A DNA stretch of 64,000 nucleotides from Glandiceps talaboti (GCF_964340395.1 NC_135569.1:5921540-5985539), one strand, 5' to 3'. Shown: positions 36,354-48,685, numbered from the stretch's first letter. Notes: generated by a model from the letters alone, not told the origin. A program made the numbers and translations.

Positions 36354-36625
36354 TTAAAGGGGAACAATACTCCATGAAATAAAAGATGGTTTCATTAACT
36401 TTTGGGTTCCCAAGTGCGCAAGACCTTCAGATAGTCCAGAATATTCATTGCTCATCTAATACATATGCATGTCTGCTAGGAACCTTGAGACACTGCTACA
36501 ACGGTTTCAATTTGGTGTTTCTTGGCAGTTGAGTGAAATTTATGATATAAAATCATGAAATTACTCTACAGAACCCAAATTTTATGAAAATACCGTTATT
36601 TCTTGGCGTGGCATCCCCCCACCAA
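36354..36625. mobile_element. Foldback element, family G, diverged copy
   Basis: Begins TTAAAGGGGAACAATACTCC. It contains GAATATTCATTGCTCATCTAAT, then CATGTCTGCTAGGA and TTTCAATTTGGTGTTTCTTGGC, shared with the copy at 21115, and AAAATCATGAAATTACTC. Confidence 0.55.
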
Positions 36626-37512
36626 AAAAAACACAAAAAAACAGTACTGAGTCAGCATCTGTTAATGAATTTCAAAAATTCTTTATATTGGAGCACGTGT
36701 ATTTGTTGACATGCATGCTAAACTACAACATACTGAACTATCAACAGCCCGCACCTAACCATTAATTAACCAATAAATTCATATGTCCTCCGCATCAGAA
36801 AATAGTCCACCATTGCAGCAGGAAATGGCATAAAGTACAGATAAAACTATAAAAAAAATCTAAAATAAATCTGGAAATTTTTTGTTGAATATCATGATTT
36901 GCATATTCACATATTTTTATTTCAGGTTCTATAATTTATTCATAACTGACTGGTTAAAGGGGAACAATGGCGAGGCTGGTTTTTCCTAAACTGGATTTCT
37001 TGATGATGTAAATTGTAAAAGGCGACCTAGGAAATGTCATTACCATCAAACATGCATGGGCAACCTTTCTCCATAGTTATAAAAATTGGAACAACTAACC
37101 CCGACTTGTTTGGGCAAGGATTCAAGGGACACAAAGCTCCCAACTTTCTTTATTACCCATAATACCTTGCCCCAGCAGTGTACAGCAGGCCTTTCTAAGC
37201 CAGATTTGCCAACATTAAAAGTATTTTTAACAATTTCAATAACTGCATTGAGAGGTTGCACAATGCAAGACCAGTGACAATTACTTCTTGTATAAAAAAA
37301 TGTATCGTAAGTAAAATCAGCGTGACTTTTGTTCCTCTTTACATATACTACTTCTAATTTACCATTTGTCATATCTACAAATCTCTCATGCTATTTTATT
37401 TAAATGTAAATTTTATTGTTTATTGGATCACCAAACCAAACTTTAAATATTACTAATTAACTTGATATAATGTCAAGTGTGCTGAGTGGTCATACAAATA
37501 GTCTTCCATTAA

Positions 37513-37850
37513 GGGGGTATAAGCCAAGTTTATACGTATTTGGGCATAATTTTTGCAGCATATTTTAAAAGGTACTTGCAGTATTGTACATACTGATGTA
37601 CACTTAACCACCACTCAAACCTAGAATTAAGATATAACTCATAAATGATCTGACGATGTAATTTATCATACATATCAGAAAATGTTCAGGAAATCTATAC
37701 TATGCAATCAACTGTTCTAAGCATGCCAGAATACAATTGTAATGTTATAGAAGACATGTATCAGCATACAATGGAATGTGGTTTTTGTAAGTATTTTCAA
37801 TTGAGTAATATGCTTATAAACTCAGCTTGTGCCACTTTAATAAACAATGG
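37513..37850. mobile_element. Foldback element, family C copy 2
   Basis: The left arm has AAGGGGGTATAAGCC .. GCATATTTTAAAAGGTACTT .. GTATTGTACATAC. The right arm has ATATGCTTATAAACTCAGCTTG then TGCCACTTTAATAAAC. It matches the copy at 6968 in block order. Confidence 0.6.
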
Positions 37851-38640
37851 ACTATTCTATTATCCAGGGGTGGCTGGCCACAACAGGTCATTTCTTGTTA
37901 GTTCACCGTCCTGTGACTGTAAGCATAGATCAGATCAATCCATGCTGGCTACTTACTACCTACAGGTACCCACTGTTGTGTTGTTACATATAACCAATAC
38001 GCCCTCAAAGCCAATTTGATGTGCCACTGGCACACAGCAATACTGTGTGATGCATCAGAACGTGGCAGTGTGCTCTCCTGATCACCAATTTGATGTGCCA
38101 CTGGTACACAGTAATACCTTGTCACACCAAATGTTGGTGTTCCTCTAACACTTTCAATATGGTGACCAGTGTCCTCTCCTTAACATTGCATATGCCACTG
38201 ACACACAGAAATAGCTTGGACCACCAAAAAATTGGTGTTCCCTTACCCCCTCAAAAAAAAAAAAAATTGTCTGTCTTTTCATAATGACACACTGCATGTA
38301 CCATTGTATTTCAAACACATTAAGGTCTATACCTTGCATGGTGTAGAAATATACTATATGTAACATAGTATTTTCACATGTTTCTCCTACAATACAAATA
38401 TATTTTACCACAGGGGATATATCATATATTACCCAAGTGAACCATTGGTTATTCATACATTTCAAATCCAATATCTTTTACTCAATATTTACAATATCCT
38501 ATATTTGACTAACATGTCAAAGATAATTGGATCCATTGTTATATTTTGCCAATGATCTTTACAAGAAAATGACAAATTTGTAAGATCATTTCAGAGGCAG
38601 TTTATGAATTGGTCTCGATTATTACAATGTGGACAAAATT

Positions 38641-39025
38641 CGTATTATTGAGTAGTACGCTATTAAAGGGATGCCACAAAGACATTTACATAAACTATGA
38701 GTTCTGGAGTCATTTCATGATTTTACATCACCTAAAATTATTTGTGATTTCAGAGAAACATTACATTGACTCCAAAGTTCTTATTCCCTTTAGTGTACAA
38801 CATATCATGAATATTCATTGTTCAATAATGAATATATTATTTCTGCTGACTCCCATGATTCATTGGGCCCACAGCAAAGAAACTCTACAAAGGCACAAGA
38901 TTAACTTAATGTTTCTATGAAATTACAAATAACTACAGGTGATGTAAAATCATGAAATAACTCAAGAATCCATTTACGAAAATGTCTCTTATCTCCTGGA
39001 GTAGTGTTTCCCTTTAAGAATCTGA
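38641..39025. mobile_element. Foldback element, family G, best copy
   Basis: The left arm has TTAAAGGGATGCCAC .. GAGTCATTTCATGATTTTAC .. ATCACCTAAAATTATTTG. The right arm has CAAATAACTACAGGTGATG .. TAAAATCATGAAATAACTCA .. TCTCCTGGAGTAGTGTTTCC .. CTTTAAG. The arms pair over about 110 bp. Confidence 0.75.
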
Positions 39026-40122
39026 ATATTTCAACATTAAGAAATGTACTACAACACTACGCAACATGCTCTAAATAAAAATTTAACACTAAAGTCAAGA
39101 CAATGCTTGGGCACCCTTGTATATATAGAATTCATTACAAATAAATTATCTAGACTATACTCAAAAGAAACATTAATTCTAAAGTTGTGATGTCACCAAC
39201 TCTAGTAATTTATCCAAATCTAGACAGTTCTTGCCACTATTCAAGATTACCGTCTTTAAATAAATGTTTTATTACTTCCTTTTGTAAATTTGTTAATTCC
39301 ACAATTTATCATTTCTCTTTGCAGATATATGCTACCATTGATGGTATTAATTTTCTACTTTGCTTCAATTCAACACTAATTTGATTTTGTGTAGTTTGTA
39401 CATCCCCACCTGGCCAAAATGCTAGGTGGTTAGGGGAAAAGCAAGAACGAAAAAATCCCACATGACTAGACTCTTGGTTATGAACACCCTTGATAGTTCA
39501 AGATGAATACTTCATCATTAAAATGAAAATTTCTACTCTCGGTGTCAAAAATTGTTTTTGAAAATGCATCTCAAATTTTGAATCATATATATAACCCTGA
39601 ACTCAAAATCCATGCTCATTCATTCTTACATGAAGACTCTGGGTTTTCACTGAAGCTATTTCTGACAGAAGGCACAATGCTAGAAGTAATATTCCATAAT
39701 GATTTGAGACTCTGATGCACAGAATAGTGGGAGACTACAAAAGCTACCAAAAACATGAAAAAAAGGAAGAGAAAAACACCACATTTTCTTATATATTTAT
39801 AAGTTAGGCACCCTGGAGAATTATTGATAGTATATACAGTAAATGTATTAGTAGAGTTGCTTAGTGTAGAATGAGCCTCAAGGAAACATTTTCATGAAAA
39901 TGTAAGTTTGTCAATTCTCTCCAACCTGTGATATAACAAAGATTGTTCGTGGTCCTTTTGAAATAATAAACCTTTTAAGAAAATTGTCAATCTTTTATTT
40001 TTCGATAGAATCAACTATGGCCATATTGGATTCTAATCTCCACTTTATACCATGCCACCAGATATTTTGTGTGTTGATTAAATGGAGTATCTTAAACAAA
40101 GTAACAGAAATGCTTTCAAGAG

Positions 40123-40128
40123 TTTATT
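40123..40128 (-). terminator. Candidate PRDM2 poly(A) signal
   Basis: AATAAA on the minus strand about 110 nt after the PRDM2 stop codon. Others lie further downstream (for example near 39992). Which one is used cannot be told from sequence. Confidence 0.35.
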
Positions 40129-40238
40129 TCTGAGGCACATTCTACATTAAAATCTACCAATAAATGCAAATGCTTGATTCAATTTGGAAATAATTCATTT
40201 TTTCTACTGAAGTTTACATATACAGTTCAGTAATTTTT

Positions 40239-43200
40239 TTATTCAGATATTTCAGATTTATCGTTTTTCAACATTTCACACTCTTTCTGTTCTGTTGTTG
40301 AAGTTTCTTTACTATCTTCGAGATGTTTGGATGCTGCTTCAGCTTCCTTACTGGCTGTTTCCTTGTCTGCATTATTTGTTTCTTGTTTGGAATTCTCAAC
40401 ATCTTTAATTTCTTTTTTCTCTGGTAGTTCTGCAGACTGCACGTTCTCCTTTTTTGGAGGTAGCACAACTGCTTTTTTCGGCAGTTCTACGTCAAGTTTC
40501 TTCACTGGTGTCTTCACAGGAATCTTAACAGGTGACACGCGTGAAGACATCTTAACAGGTGACTCACGTGGAGACGTCTTTACAGGTGACTCGCGTGGAG
40601 ACGGCTTAACAGGTGACTCACGCGGAGACGTTTTAACAGGTGACTCACGTGGAGACATCTTAACAGGTGACTCGTGTGAAGACATCTTAACAGGTGACTC
40701 GCGTGAAGAGGTCTTAACAGGTGACTCGTGTGAAGACATCTTAACAGGTGACACGCGTGAAGACATCTTAACAGGTGACTCGCGTGCCGACATCTTAACA
40801 GGTGACTCGCGTGCCGACATCTTAACAGGTGACTCACGTGGAGACGTCTTAACAGGTGACTCACATGAAGACATCTTAGCAGGTGACTCATGTGAAGATG
40901 TCTTAACTGGTGACTCACGTGAAGAGGTCTTTACAGGTGACTCGTGTGAAGATGTCTTAACAGGTGACTCATGTGAAGACGTCTTAACTGGTGACTCGTG
41001 TGAAGACGTCTTAACTGGTGACTCACGTGAAGAGGTCTTTACAGGTGACTCACGTGAAGACATCTTAACTGGCAACTGACTTGAAGACATCTTAACTGGC
41101 AACTTACTTGAAGAAATCTTAATGGGTGACTCACGTGACATCTTAACAGGCGAGTTACGAGAAGACATCTTAACGGGTGCCTCACTTACTTTGTTTTCCT
41201 TTTTGGCAGCAGATTCTACTAATTTTGATAATGGCAGCTCATCACTATCTACAGAACTGGTATCATGGTCAATGACATCAGCATGACTACTTTCCTTACT
41301 GGTAGTATCATAAACAACATTTGACTCCAAAGTTTTCACTACTCCAGAAGTGCTGGCTTTATTTGCACCAGCTCCATCTTCCTGTTTGTGTTCCCTGAGT
41401 TTCTTCTCCAGGATACTTTCTGCACTTTTCACATTAACAAAACGTAATTTGGTGCCATCATCTAATTTTTCCACTTTCATTGTTGTACCAGGTGGACTTT
41501 CAAATCTTGGAAACTTTGATTTTGGAAATTCCATTTTGCCCACCATAGAGGCACTTGGATTCACAATGGCTGTACTGACAGGAACTGCTACAATTGTTGA
41601 TACAGGTTTAGGCTGTACTTGGGCCACCTTTGCTTTATGCCTATACTGCCTCTTCTTAGGTGGTCTATCTCCTAAGATTTCCATCATCATCAGCTGTTCT
41701 GCAGTCACAGTCTCATCTCGAACTCTCTTCTTCCTGCCTCCCTTTTTCATTCCTTTCTTTTTCTTTCCTTTTTGCATTTTACCGCCACTGTTTTTATCCC
41801 CAGAAGCCTTCTTTGCAATCAGTCTCCCTCCCCCGCCATCTTTCCTAAGGTTGCACACTTCTGTATGTTTCTTCAAACTCTGTAGATAGGTAAATTGTCG
41901 AGTACAGTGAGGACATCGATGTTGCTGTAGAAGCTGCTTGCTCTGTTCGTCATACCCTTCTCCTATCTTCTCCAGGGTTTTCTGTAAACTTTCTTTCCTC
42001 AGCTGGCCTCGGTTTGGACAGACTTTCATATGTCTTTCCAATTTGGTTATGTTGCTAAACTCTCTCTCACAGGCTTGGCATTTGTATGTATCTAGCAGAT
42101 CAGTTTTCTCCCTGCGTCTGGTGTGGTTCATAGGATTGTAAAACTTCTGACCTGGTCTTGCACGGAATCCTCTACTCAGTATGTTTGTTTGTTTCAGAGC
42201 CTTCAGCTTCAATTTCTTGGAAAATTCAAACTTTCTAATTGGGAGCAGGCCTAGAATCTTAGGTGGACGGCCTTTCCTTCCAGGTCCTCTTTTTCTCTTT
42301 TGACCAGGGCTTCTAACAGCACAGATAAAGATATGCTTGTGGAATGCAGTAACATTCTCAAAGGTCTTTCCACACTTAGTGCACTGATTTGTCGGCAAAG
42401 AATTGACATATTCTTGAGCACTTTCTACTGTTGCTGTTCCTAATAAAGCAATACCTGGTCGTAGACCCAAGAATGGATGATTCCTCTGTGGATTGACTGG
42501 TTTCCTTGGTGACTCATTAGAATCTGATTTCTTGGGGGAAAACTTCAAAAAAGTTGGACTCTGTGCTTGTTCTATCAACTGACTGATTCTATTCTGTTCA
42601 GCAGTCCCTGCAGGGGTCTCTACTGGCACAGCTGATTTGGCAGGATCAGTGAAATTGTGTCTTCTCAGACTACCTGGTCCAAGTTCATTATATGTACATC
42701 TAATGTTTGGATGCATGTCAACCTGGTGCTGCTCTAGATTTGACAGGTAGGTGAATTCCCTCTCACAAGCAGAGCAGACATATGTCTTCCCTACACGGTG
42801 TTTCTTTAACCTGTGATGGGTAAGTTGACTAGCTTCTTTGAACAGCTGAACGCAAAACTCGCACTTGAATTTCCACTCACCAGCATGCATTGTGACATGT
42901 TGACGAAGATCCTTCATAGAGCTGAATGGAACTGAGCACACATTACATGTAAATGACTTCTCATTGCTAACAGACAGTAGATCTACAAGGTCTTCCTGTG
43001 ATGACATGACTCCCTCAGACAGTGTAGGTGATGATAATTCTCTCTGTATACTCTCTGAATGGTCATCACTCTGGTTGCCTGGCGACAATGGTTGGTTAGC
43101 CCAGTCTTGATTAGTTAATGACATACCAGCACGTGCAAGAAGACCCTCTGATCTGGCATACAGGGTAGTTACTTGGCTTGATAGACCAGTCTTTGTTAAA

Positions 43201-46200
43201 GTTGAAGATTCCGCCTTCCCCTTAGACGCGACAACACTCCCTGAAGATCTTCGTGTGCCAGCCTTTCGTGGTCCACATGTCAAATCTAATGGCTGGTCAG
43301 GATCAAACACAACTGGCTCAACAGACTGTACATCTTTAATAGCTGTACTAACTGGTGTTTTTTCCTCTGTTTTAGGTTTCTTCACACTTAGATCCAATAC
43401 GTCATCAACTTCTGGAGAAAATGGTGCTTGTCTTTTCAATGGATGGGATACAGAGAACAATGGGGATGTTGAGATAGTTAGCTTTGTTTTGGGTTTTGAT
43501 GATTCCACCCCTGATGATGAGCGCCCGGGTGATCCTAGCGTTGCTGGTTTTGAACCATGAACTGGACTTCTTTGTGCTGTTTTTGATGTCTTACTACTAG
43601 ATCCTGATGGGTTATAAACAGGACTTTTCATTTTTAAACCTTGAGTAATTGATGTAGGTGAACATATAAGGCCTAGAGGTGATGAACTTGGACTTGGTCT
43701 AGCTGGTCTAGTTTGTGGAGAGCCAGGTGAGTTGGTACTTAATGGTAGCACACCTTTACCACTGGTGTCTCTAGGTTTGAAGAATGGTCCACGAGGAGAC
43801 CTAGATGCAGGTCTTGTTGGTCCTTGGTGGGCTGGTGTGGGTGGTTGAGTGACACTGCCTCTGTTACCCATTGTCATCCATGGTGGGCTTTTCTGTACTG
43901 GTGACTTAGCCTGGTTGTGAGGTTTACCCATAGCAGACTGACTTTGTGCTTTCTGAGATGTAGAGGAAGTTGATGATTTCTTGTTGAAGATACCACAGTC
44001 TTTGGGACCAGAACTGCCTTGGTAGGGAGGCCGTGTGTAGGGACTTGGTGGCTGCATTATTTCTGAGCCATCCAGTCCACCTGGAGAACTGCTTGCTCCA
44101 CTGTACGAAGAAATTGTTGATGATGGACTGGTAGCAGAAGGTAATCTATGAGGTTTACTTTTCTGTCTGCCACGATGTCCCTCACCGCCCTTTGAACTGG
44201 TACCACTCTTTACTAACTTTTGTACATGTTCTTTGATTGCAGGCATAAAACGGTTCTTTGCATTCTCAGTCAACACAGCATTCAAGATGCTATGACCACC
44301 ACCACCATCAGTCTTCATTTTACCGGTTACTTTCATCTTTCCATAAGGTCCACGTGCTGCCTTCTTACCTTGATGTGGAGAAAACTTTGATGTTGATGTC
44401 TGTGGTACAATATTGGAACTGGAACTACCCTGAGAAGAGGTCTCAAAATCAGAGACGTAACCACTCCTGTAACTCTGTGCCACTAATTTTGTGTCTAGGT
44501 GATCAACATTGGTGCTATTGGTTGTCAGATCTTGTCCGTCGGTCACATCTTCTTCCTCTTGATTGGTATGAATTTTACCATCCAAATACTTGCTAAGGTT
44601 TTCAGAGATACTGTCAGATAGGCCAGTCATTTCAACGTAACCGTCTGGTTCTTCTTCTTCTTCTTCATCACTACTGACTACTTTCTTGCCATATTTGTAT
44701 TGCTTCTTTGATGGTTTGCTGTACACCCCTCTATGGGCATGACTGGCGTGACGTTTCAAACTTGTCGGATTAAAGAATGTCTTTCCGCACCAAGGACATG
44801 AATGTACTTCTTCCGCTTCATCATGTTGAGCTGCACCATCCTCCACTTTTATTTTCTTTTTGGGTATCTTTATAACCACTTTTTCTTCCTCTTCCTCCAA
44901 GGTATCTTCAGAAGGCACATCATCGGTTGCATAGGAACTATAATCTTCCACATCTCCATGTTCGTTCCGTAAATGTTTTTGAAGATCACTTGCTTGAATG
45001 AAACTAATCTCGCATTTATCACAGGGGTGTTTCTTGTCTCTGGAATGCAATCGCTCATGTCTGCGTACGTTTGTAGTAGTACTGAAAGCTTTACCACAGT
45101 ATCTGCATTGGTGTGGCTTTTCTCCTGTGTGGGTCAATAGGTGGCGCTCTAATCCTTGCTTGCACAGGAAGGTACGGCTGCATTTAGGACACTCCATTGT
45201 ATTCTGCTTGGGATGGGTCAGTAGATGATTACTCAAACGTTTTGGCGACTTCAACACTTTTCCACAAATAGTGCAGGGGTACACAGGTTTGTCTTTTCCA
45301 CTGCTACCACCGCCAACACCGCCACCAACAGCTGGCTTTACCACCATCCCTGCATCCTCATCAATTACAAGTCCATCATTCTCACTCTCGTCTTCTTCTT
45401 CATCATCCTGAGAATCCATTTGTTCCTCAGTATCATCCTCTCGTTTCATCTCATCCTTCATCCTCTTGGTGTCACTTTTTGGGACATCTCCATCAGTACT
45501 CTCAAGCCTATCTCTACCATTCTCAGTCTTCTCACTCTGAACATGTGAGCTATCATCAGATTCATCATTAACACCCTTCCTGAACTTATCTTCTTCAGAA
45601 CTAGCTGCTCGAGTTCTGATCTTCTCTCGCTTATGCACAATCTTCACTGGTTTAACTACAGGAGCCATATGTTTGTATTTGTCTTCGATATGGTGTTTGA
45701 AATAATGCCTTTTCAAACTATGAGCATACTCCACCATACAATTACATAGCCTACACTTGTACATCGGTTTCCTTCTTTTTCCACGTACTATATCTTCATC
45801 CGTTATATCAAACTTGAACTGTTTGACATCAGTGAAGATAACTGGCTCTCCAGATTTGTCTAGCTGTGGCGGAAGGTACACTCGCTCTCCTTTATCAGAG
45901 AATCCCTCACCAAATTTTGTCTCGCTTTCATCATCGCCATTTTTCTCAGCTGAGAAGTCTTCAATGGTACTATCAGCTGTTTTACTATCTGTCTTAATAG
46001 CATTATTTTGTTCTTCACTAGTATCAATACCATCCCAAGCATCTTCATCAGGTTCGTTTACTTCTGGTTTCGCAACTCTCACTTTTTTCTCATCTACCTC
46101 AGTGGTTGTACTGTCAGCTTCTGCTATCTTTTTACTACTTTTGACACTTGATTTCTCATCTACCGTTTCAGAGTCACTATCCTGAGACATCTTCTCAAGG

Positions 46201-46258
46201 ACTGGCATTGCTCCTTCTGTGTCTGCACTTTCTTCAGCACTGCCCCCTCCCATTTCAT
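40239..46258 (-). CDS. PRDM2: PRDM2/RIZ orthologue, large terminal exon (12 zinc fingers, SPVK array)
   Basis: A 6,020-nt terminal exon encoding 2,006 residues, entered in phase 1 after acceptor ttcttacag. Numbering from the first Met in the exon at 50353, it spans about residues 310-2315. PRDM2 is a nuclear PR-domain zinc-finger protein linked to H3K9 methylation and transcriptional repression. Fingers start near 478, 636, 664, 692, 720, 793, 1411, 1440, 1468, 1601, 1702 and 1756; the last three are C2HC. The block FKCEFCVQLFK .. YVCSACEREF .. RRHNFTDPAK matches vertebrate PRDM2 fingers 4-6 and the text after them. SISENLSKYLDGKI matches the ISENLNYYIDGKI motif. VLDLSVKK (about 1269) and QPLDLTCG (about 1302) match two vertebrate DLS motifs of the CtBP-binding kind. 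Vertebrate PRDM2 is about 1,720 residues with eight fingers, so this one is larger. The C-terminus holds a coding minisatellite and a K/E-rich end. Confidence 0.95.
40527..41171 (-). repeat. Coding 27-bp minisatellite: 24 units of K(T/M)SSRESPV in PRDM2
   Basis: 645 bp, 24 in-frame units of nine residues (one has eight), about residues 2006-2220 of the predicted protein. The consensus is KTSSRESPV, with H, C or V variants near the middle, and A or P at the third or fourth residue. Twenty-two units end in S-P-x-K across the unit junction (SPVK, SPIK, SPAK); two early units have LPVK instead. The array is followed by KIPVKTPVKK. S/T-P-x-K is the optimal CDK site and also resembles SPKK DNA-binding motifs of some histone tails. 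Units are most alike in the middle, as in a recently expanding array. Long open frames on both strands here are shadows of the 27-bp period. Confidence 0.97.
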
Positions 46259-46382
46259 CTGTAAGAACAATAATATGTAAGATCATCATTAATATGGCAA
46301 ATACATGTATGGAAGCCATTTTTTGCATTATTTCAGGTTCATATACATATTCTTATATACTTATGAAACATACTTTAAAGGG

Positions 46383-46525
46383 GTTGTCAATGGCGAAGTG
46401 GTCAAACCACTTGTCTCTTACCACTGTGGTCGGGGTTCGAACTCATTCAAGGTTTGATTAAATTTACCATGTTGTAAGTAAGAAGAGTGTAGTTCAGTTT
46501 GACTCTACCAAACAACACAGGGGAG
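46383..46525 (+). mobile_element. tRNA-derived SINE, type 1 (5' part)
   Basis: tRNA-like head: GGTTGTCAATGGCGAAGTGG gives an A box, and GGGGTTCGAACTC about 35 bp on gives a B box. The body reads AAATTTACCATGTTGTAAGT, AAGAAGAGTGTAGTTCAGTT and TGACTCTACCAAACAACACA. The same sequence, fuller at its 3' end, lies on the minus strand at 59663-59450. It sits about 125 bp upstream of the large PRDM2 exon, in the intron. Confidence 0.8.
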
Positions 46526-46830
46526 CTGTTGCAAACAGGGGAAGTAAACAAATGAACTGGATTTATAACTCCTGGCACAGCATGTTGGAATAACAGAGGC
46601 TTATACTCTAGTTCATGGTTTGATAAGAACAGTTTTATGGCCTCTTTATGTGTGCATGAAATGCCAGAAGGAAGTTGACATTTGTTTGTGAATGTGAACT
46701 ACTATGTGAACAGGTCAAAAACTGTTCTTATCATATGGATGAAATGTAATACTTGTCTCTATACTTACAGCATGGTGTGCCAAGTGTTATTTAACTAAAT
46801 TCTTTGACTTCCTTTCACAGTTTATAAATC
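46500..46830. mobile_element. Foldback/MITE-like element, family A copy 3 (decayed)
   Basis: Contains GCTGTTGCAAACAGGGGAAG, GTAAACAAATGAACTGG and GGCACAGCATGTTGGAATAA on the left. On the right it has GCATGGTGTGCCAAGTGTTATT and GACTTCCTTTCACAG. In the middle CAGTTTTATGGCCTCTTTATG is present. The left tip merges with the SINE, which may have inserted there. Confidence 0.6.
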
Positions 46831-46844
46831 AATTACACTCATCA

Positions 46845-46985
46845 ATACTTATCTGTCACTGGTTGTAAACCCATGCATGCCACAGATATACATGTACTAA
46901 AAATACTACGCTTATCTGTCACTGGTTGTAAACCCATGCATGCCACAGATATGCATGTAATAAAATACTACGCTTATCTGACCCT
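46845..46985. repeat. 63-bp direct repeat, two copies plus a partial
   Basis: CTTATCTGTCACTGGTTGTA recurs 63 bp apart (46851 and 46914 region), with CCCATGCATGCCACAGATAT in each copy, and a third CTTATCTG begins at the end. It abuts the donor of the preceding PRDM2 exon. Confidence 0.85.
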
Positions 46986-47011
46986 GAAGATATAACATGT
47001 CTAGTTCTTAC

Positions 47012-47603
47012 CTTGTACACTTGTGTTATCATCAATTGTCTTATCAAGAATGGGTAGTTCTTCATTATCAGCTTCATCATTAGTTTCTGATGCCTGGTTG
47101 TCTTCTTTAGAAGTAGTACTTCTATTTTCAACAGCTGGTAACTCAACTTTTCTCCTTTTTCTACTTGAAGACATATCCCTCCCCATATCAGCAGTCTTTC
47201 CCTTTTTCACATCAGTTTCCTGTGTTCGTTTTCTGGATTTTGTTGTCCCTTTTCCATCCACAACCTGCTTCTCATCCTTTGTAGAAGGCTTCTTTTTCTT
47301 TGGAGGTGGAGTAGTCTTCGTCTTAGACTTCTCCGTTTTCTTTGGAGGCTTTGATACGCTATCTGTTTTCTTCCTTTCTTTATCTGTAGGCAGAGTGGGT
47401 AGGGCTTTGGTTTTAGTCTGGACTACTTCTTCTTCTTCTTCTTCTTCATCATCATCATCATCATCATCATCTTCATCATCATCGTCATCATCATCATCTT
47501 CTTCTTCTTCTTCACTAGCATTTGCTTCAGCTCTTTCAAAATCCTCTAATGTTTCTGTGCGTATACTGAACCAGCATAGTAGCTCTTCATTAGCTTTTAC
47601 ATC
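47012..47603 (-). CDS. PRDM2: PRDM2 orthologue, exon with end of PR domain and acidic run
   Basis: A 592-nt exon between acceptor tttcttcacag and donor gtaagaac, phase 0 in and phase 1 out (197 codons, about residues 113-309). It opens DVKANEELLCWFSIRTETLE, the last strand of the PR/SET domain (vertebrate counterpart GEELLVWY). At about 143-171 comes a run of 29 acidic residues; vertebrate PRDM2 has an E/D run after its PR domain too. The rest is a lysine-rich low-complexity region (KPPKKTEKSKTKTTPPPKKK) likely to hold nuclear-localisation signals. Confidence 0.93.
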
Positions 47604-47879
47604 CTGTGAAGAAAGTAAAGAATATATATTATCACATACCCAATATCGATCCAATGCAATCCAATGACGAGCACAGGCATCGAACCTGGGCAATAATTTT
47701 CTGTATCAAGGCTCAGCACACTTTGTCCAAATATGGAAAGTGGTGCACTCATTGATATCCGTTCGCTCAGTGATTTGGCTTTGTTAATTTTGCACTATTT
47801 TGATATTTCTGCAAATAAAATTATATTTCATTGCCAATTTATTAAGTGATTCAAATGATATTTCCACACTACTACATGA

Positions 47880-48000
47880 TAAAACCTTTACAGCCTGGAT
47901 ATGGGTTTTGTGGACCTCCGTAGTACTGCTTACGGACTCTCCTAAAGTATGACCCTTCTGCCATACAACCTGGGTCAGCAAAACCCATATCCGGGCCGTA
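47880..48000. repeat. Inverted repeat around GGATATGGGTTTTG
   Basis: TACAGCCTGGATATGGGTTT .. TGTGGACC on the left pairs imperfectly with CTGGGTCAGCAAAACCCATA .. TCCGGGCCGTA on the right; a small foldback next to the SINE. Confidence 0.5.
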
Positions 48001-48004
48001 AAGA

Positions 48005-48345
48005 TTAACATTAGCAATAATAATGTTGGTTTTTATATAGCCCTTTCCCACACTGTGCAATTTACAATTACTATCCTGGTATAGACCTATGACGGCACAG
48101 TCACTCTTTATACATCAAATCCCATGGAGCACACAATTCATTGCGGCCCATATAAGCAGATTAAAGCATTCATGTTGCAACCTCGCTTCTACCAGGTCCC
48201 CAATTTTACAGCTGAGTTGACAAGGGGCACAATCATGGTTCAGATCTCAATGCACATGGACTTTAGCCATTCAGAAACAAATGGCAACAGTGAGGCTGCA
48301 ACCTGCAGTTTCCAAGCTGGCCATCAAGTAAAGGTACAACATAAG
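48005..48345 (-). mobile_element. tRNA-derived SINE, type 2 copy 2 (decayed)
   Basis: On the minus strand it matches the element at 22970. It has CTGTAAAATTGGGGACCTGG, TGTTTCTGAATGGCTAAAGT and the tail AGGGCTATATAAAAACC with (ATT)n. The tRNA head has decayed beyond a clear B box. It lies in the PRDM2 intron between the exons at 48530 and 47012. Confidence 0.7.
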
Positions 48346-48529
48346 GCAGTGTGAAAAGCTGCAACATCGGGTAGTTCGGGTGGGGTTCACTTTTTAGAAA
48401 ATAGAATTGAGGGAGGATCATGTTTTACAAAACAAAACAAAACAAAACATACTAGGTTTAATTCCCCACCCCACCCGGTAATTACTGAAGGCTCCCTCAT
48501 TATGTACAACTGCATGTGAATATATTTAC

Positions 48530-48685
48530 CTTTATTGTTTTGTAATAAATCTGTTTTTGTTGTTGCAGTGCTATCATGTTCTGTTCTTCATTATACCGAG
48601 CACATTTAATGTATCTCAACCAGTTTGATTTCTTAGGATTAGCAGCATCAATACAGAACAGTCTTCTTCCTTTGGGTCCTCGAAT
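48530..48685 (-). CDS. PRDM2: PRDM2 orthologue, PR-domain exon (core)
   Basis: A 156-nt phase-0 exon between acceptor gttatgcag and donor gtaaatat (52 residues, about 61-112). It reads IRGPKGRRLFCIDAANPKKS, then NWLRYIKCARYNEEQNMIAL, then QQQKQIYYKTIK. It aligns without gaps to the PRDM2 PR domain (CIDATDPEKGNWLRYVN .. EEQNL .. IYYKTLKPI). This is the most conserved part of the PR/SET fold. Confidence 0.95.

Larger units (their letters stand above)
31040..40120. other. Intergenic region between histone H1 and PRDM2
   Basis: About 9 kb with no gene recognised beyond the LINE, microsatellites and foldback elements listed separately. A CpG-richer patch at about 33420-33620 (for example CATTCGACCCGGACGCGTCC) stands out from the AT-rich surroundings but has no convincing open frame. 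Mononucleotide G runs occur at 34232-34250 and a C run plus (CA)n at 35749-35797. Confidence 0.5.

Noticed and set aside
37046-37372. A 108-codon minus-strand frame
   Set aside because: It lies in a repeat-like stretch beginning TTAAAGGGGAACAATGGC and shows no domain; not convincing as a gene.
40327-41079. A 250-codon open frame on the plus strand, with TGDSRED repeats
   Set aside because: It is the antisense shadow of the PRDM2 27-bp array; a unit length divisible by three keeps several frames open.
47023-47667. A Ser-rich 214-codon plus-strand frame
   Set aside because: It is antisense to the PRDM2 acidic exon (GAA/GAT read as TTC/ATC and TCT/TCA).
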